A stretch of DNA of 64,000 bases from Oxyruncus cristatus (lineage: Eukaryota > Chordata > Aves > Passeriformes > Cotingidae). The notes under the pieces were generated by a model. The model had not been told where the DNA came from. It saw only the letters and a program-made list of their open reading frames with translations, and ran no database searches. The stretch spans positions 501,034-565,033 of the forward strand of contig VXAY01007399.1 of NCBI GenBank assembly GCA_013399855.1, written 5' to 3'. The position numbers were made by a program, and so were the translations under genes. This document shows positions 61,765 to 64,000 of this stretch, in pieces (the first letter of the stretch is position 1; every line of letters begins with the position of its first letter).

Positions 61765-62292
61765 TGCTGGTTTTGGCTGGGGTAGGGTTAATTCTTTTTC
61801 CCAGTAGCCAGTATGGGCCTGTTCTGGAATTGTGCTGGAAACAGCATTGGTGACTCAGGGATGTTTTAGCTGTTGCTGAGCAGTGCCTACACTGAGTCAA
61901 GGCCTTTTTTGCTTCTCACTCCACCAGGGAAGAGGCACAAGGAGCTGGTAGGGGACACAGTCAGGACAGCTGACCCCAACTGACCCAAGGGGGTCAGCAA
62001 ACAAAACTAGGGAAAGAAGAAGAAAAGGGGGGACATTCAGAGTGATGGTATTTGTCTTCCCATGTCACTGCTATGGATGATGGAGCCCTGCTGTCTTAGG
62101 GATGGCTGAGCACCTGCCTGCCCATGGAAAGTGGTGAATTAATTCCTTGTTTTGCTTTACCTGTTCAACTGTCTTTATCCTAACCCACAAGTTCTCAGCG
62201 TTACCCTTCTGCTTCTCTCCCCTATCCCACTATGAGGGAGTGAGTGAGGGGCTGTGTGGGGATTAGTCACCCGCTGGGGTTAAGCCACAACA
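61765..62292 (+). mobile_element. ERVL-type solo LTR
   Basis: It starts TGCTGGTTTTGGCTGGGGTA and continues with CAGGGATGTTTTAGCTGTTG, GAGCAGTGCCTACACTGAGT, GGGGACACAGTCAGGACAGC and TGACCCCAACTGACCCAAGG. Next come GGTATTTGTCTTCCCATGTC and GATGGAGCCCTGCTGTCTTA, then CAACTGTCTTTATCCTAACC, and it ends CTGGGGTTAAGCCACAACA. This is the order of the common avian ERVL LTR. The stretch between CCCAAGG and GGGAAAGAAG is shorter than I expect, with the usual TATA-containing part absent. No internal region or clear target duplication is present. Confidence 0.9.
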
Positions 62293-64000
62293 CCCTACAT
62301 CCCTCTGGCTTGCCCTAAGCACCTGAGTGCTTCATCAGTTTTTGAAGCACAATTAAGTCTTTCAAATGGACTCACTCAGAACATCTGAAAAGAAAAAGGC
62401 ATCTGTACCAACTGCGCCCAGAAGTGGCACCTCAGGGCAACACATTGAGTGTGTCATTTGTGTTGCCATCCTCTCTAAAATGCCAGATACAAACTGCTTC
62501 TGTGGTCTCTAAGACATTAGAAACTACACATTAAAAGGATGCAAAGGCTATTTTTAAAGCTAAGCTTAAAAACCGATGCTGGAATGCTTAAACCTCCCTA
62601 TCCCGTTCAAACCTCCATTCCAAAGGCCAACAACACTGAGAATCAAGTTGAAGGTTTAGGCTCTTGCATCTGACTTTTGTCATCGCTTCACTAGCAGCAG
62701 ATCAGGGTAGAAACTGTCTTTTCCCAGCAGCAAACTGGCCACACGTACCTTTGAGCCCCCCCCTTCCCCACCACCATATAAACTCAGTGAAAATTATGTC
62801 AGTCTCAGCAGAAAGCCACTGAAAGCTTAGAGCAAGAGCACAGAATATCACCAGTGAATTGATTCCATTAGAGCAATCTAAGGGAAAAAAATGATTTCTC
62901 AGACTAAGAGCTTGGAAACAGAAAACAAAGTCTGTGGCAGAGCAGAGAGAAACTCATCATCAACCAAGCATGGAAATGAGAAAGCCCTCAGCCTCCTGCA
63001 AATGAAGGAGTCAAATATTGTGATAAAGCCAGTAAGGGGTTCTTAGAGATGTACAAACTACCGGGAGGGAAGGAGACCAGAAGCTTCCTGGTGCCAGCAA
63101 GGAAACATGAGCGGCTTCACCCAGGTGGGATAAGGAGCATTTGCACAAACCCCAAAACCAAACCAAACCCAAAAACGCACAGGCTGGCCTTAAAAATCAG
63201 CTAAGTCCCCTGTGAGGTAAGGATGGCATCCAGTCCTCAGGCAGGAATCCAGAGTGCCCACAGCACACGTGGAGATTGGCTCCGGCAGCTGTGCGAGGCT
63301 GGCAAGCAGTGGTGGCATGAGGGACCACCAAGGGCAGGGACTGAGGCACATCAGACTGAGAAGCCTGATCTGACAGGGTGAGAGGGTTACATTAACCCCA
63401 AGCTTCTCGAGTTCCTGTGGCTCATTTCTCCAGGAATGTGGGCCACAGTTTAATGTGGAAAAGGAGACCCGGTGTGTATTAGCAGAAGAGGTGTTGGAGA
63501 ACAGGATATCCCAGAGGTCCAAATTCTTGTGCAGCTACACACTGAACACCTGCTAAAGCCCCAAAAAAGTCAGGAGCGATGAGGGGAGGAGGGCGCCAGT
63601 GATGAGCTATTCAACTGTGAAAACATCTGCAAAGTGACCAAAACTTAAAGGCAGTCCAGTATGAGCAGAGGGGAGTTCCACGATGGAGAAAACATCCCAC
63701 TATTCGGTTCCCTTCCTCTCCCTTCACTCTGTCTTTAATTTAAGAAGCAGACAAAGACAAAGTTAAATCCACGTGGAATCCACCCTGCATATGACACACC
63801 AGGGCCTCTCTTCCAGCCTCAAGCAATTGTTTTTCATGCACTGCACAAGGGAGCAGGGATTTAATCACCTCTGCACAAACACCAACTGCTCTTTGTCAGA
63901 TTTGTCAGGTACCACCTGGGACTTGGCTGAGACAGACCCTTCTCCAGGTGCCAGTTGAGTCCCCCTCACCTGTTTTTTATGGTCCTAGAACAGAGGTGAA
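62293..64000. other. Unassigned stretch to the window end
   Basis: No gene, RNA or transposon was recognised. An open frame on the minus strand at 63190-63522 has no known motif. Confidence 0.5.

Overview
This is nuclear DNA from a bird, most likely a songbird. It has many CR1 LINE 3' ends in both orientations, avian ERVL-type LTRs, a betaretrovirus-like (ERVK) provirus, and a tRNA-Ile-headed SINE with a CR1-like tail. That SINE design is known from zebra finch (TguSINE1) and regarded as passerine. No prokaryotic or plasmid features are present.

Left part (1 to about 11.6 kb): this is the 5' half of WDR27, a WD40-repeat protein gene on the minus strand. Nine coding exons can be placed to the base. 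Exon 1 carries the start codon at 11309 inside a CpG island, and exon 9 ends at 355. The gene continues off the left edge. All splice phases agree; the nine exons give 347 codons plus one base, in the residue order expected for vertebrate WDR27. One intron uses a GC donor. The introns hold a large imperfect inverted repeat, an 82-nt purine tract, two LTR fragments and the SINE.

Middle (11.6 to 18.4 kb): a cluster of transposable elements lies directly upstream of WDR27. It has three CR1 pieces, then a 3.3-kb ERVK-type provirus. The provirus has two nearly identical 514-bp LTR segments around a collapsed interior (dUTPase/protease, reverse transcriptase, env transmembrane tail, polypurine tract). 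Another CR1 follows at 18.1 kb.

Right part (18.5 to 64 kb): base composition becomes clearly more GC-rich. A second CpG island at 18.56-18.96 kb looks like a promoter (GC boxes, a CCAAT box, two CArG/SRF-type boxes), but no coding gene could be attached to it. The remaining 45 kb has only short open frames, four further CR1 fragments, one ERVL solo LTR at 61.8-62.3 kb, simple repeats and three assembly gaps at homopolymer runs. I recognise no protein-coding exon there. It may be intergenic, a long first intron or lncRNA territory, and sequence alone cannot decide. No novel multi-gene system is evident. The points most worth a second look are the deletion-derived young provirus, the orphan CArG promoter, the SINE and LTRs packed around WDR27 exon 2, and the absence of the usual head-to-head neighbour of WDR27.
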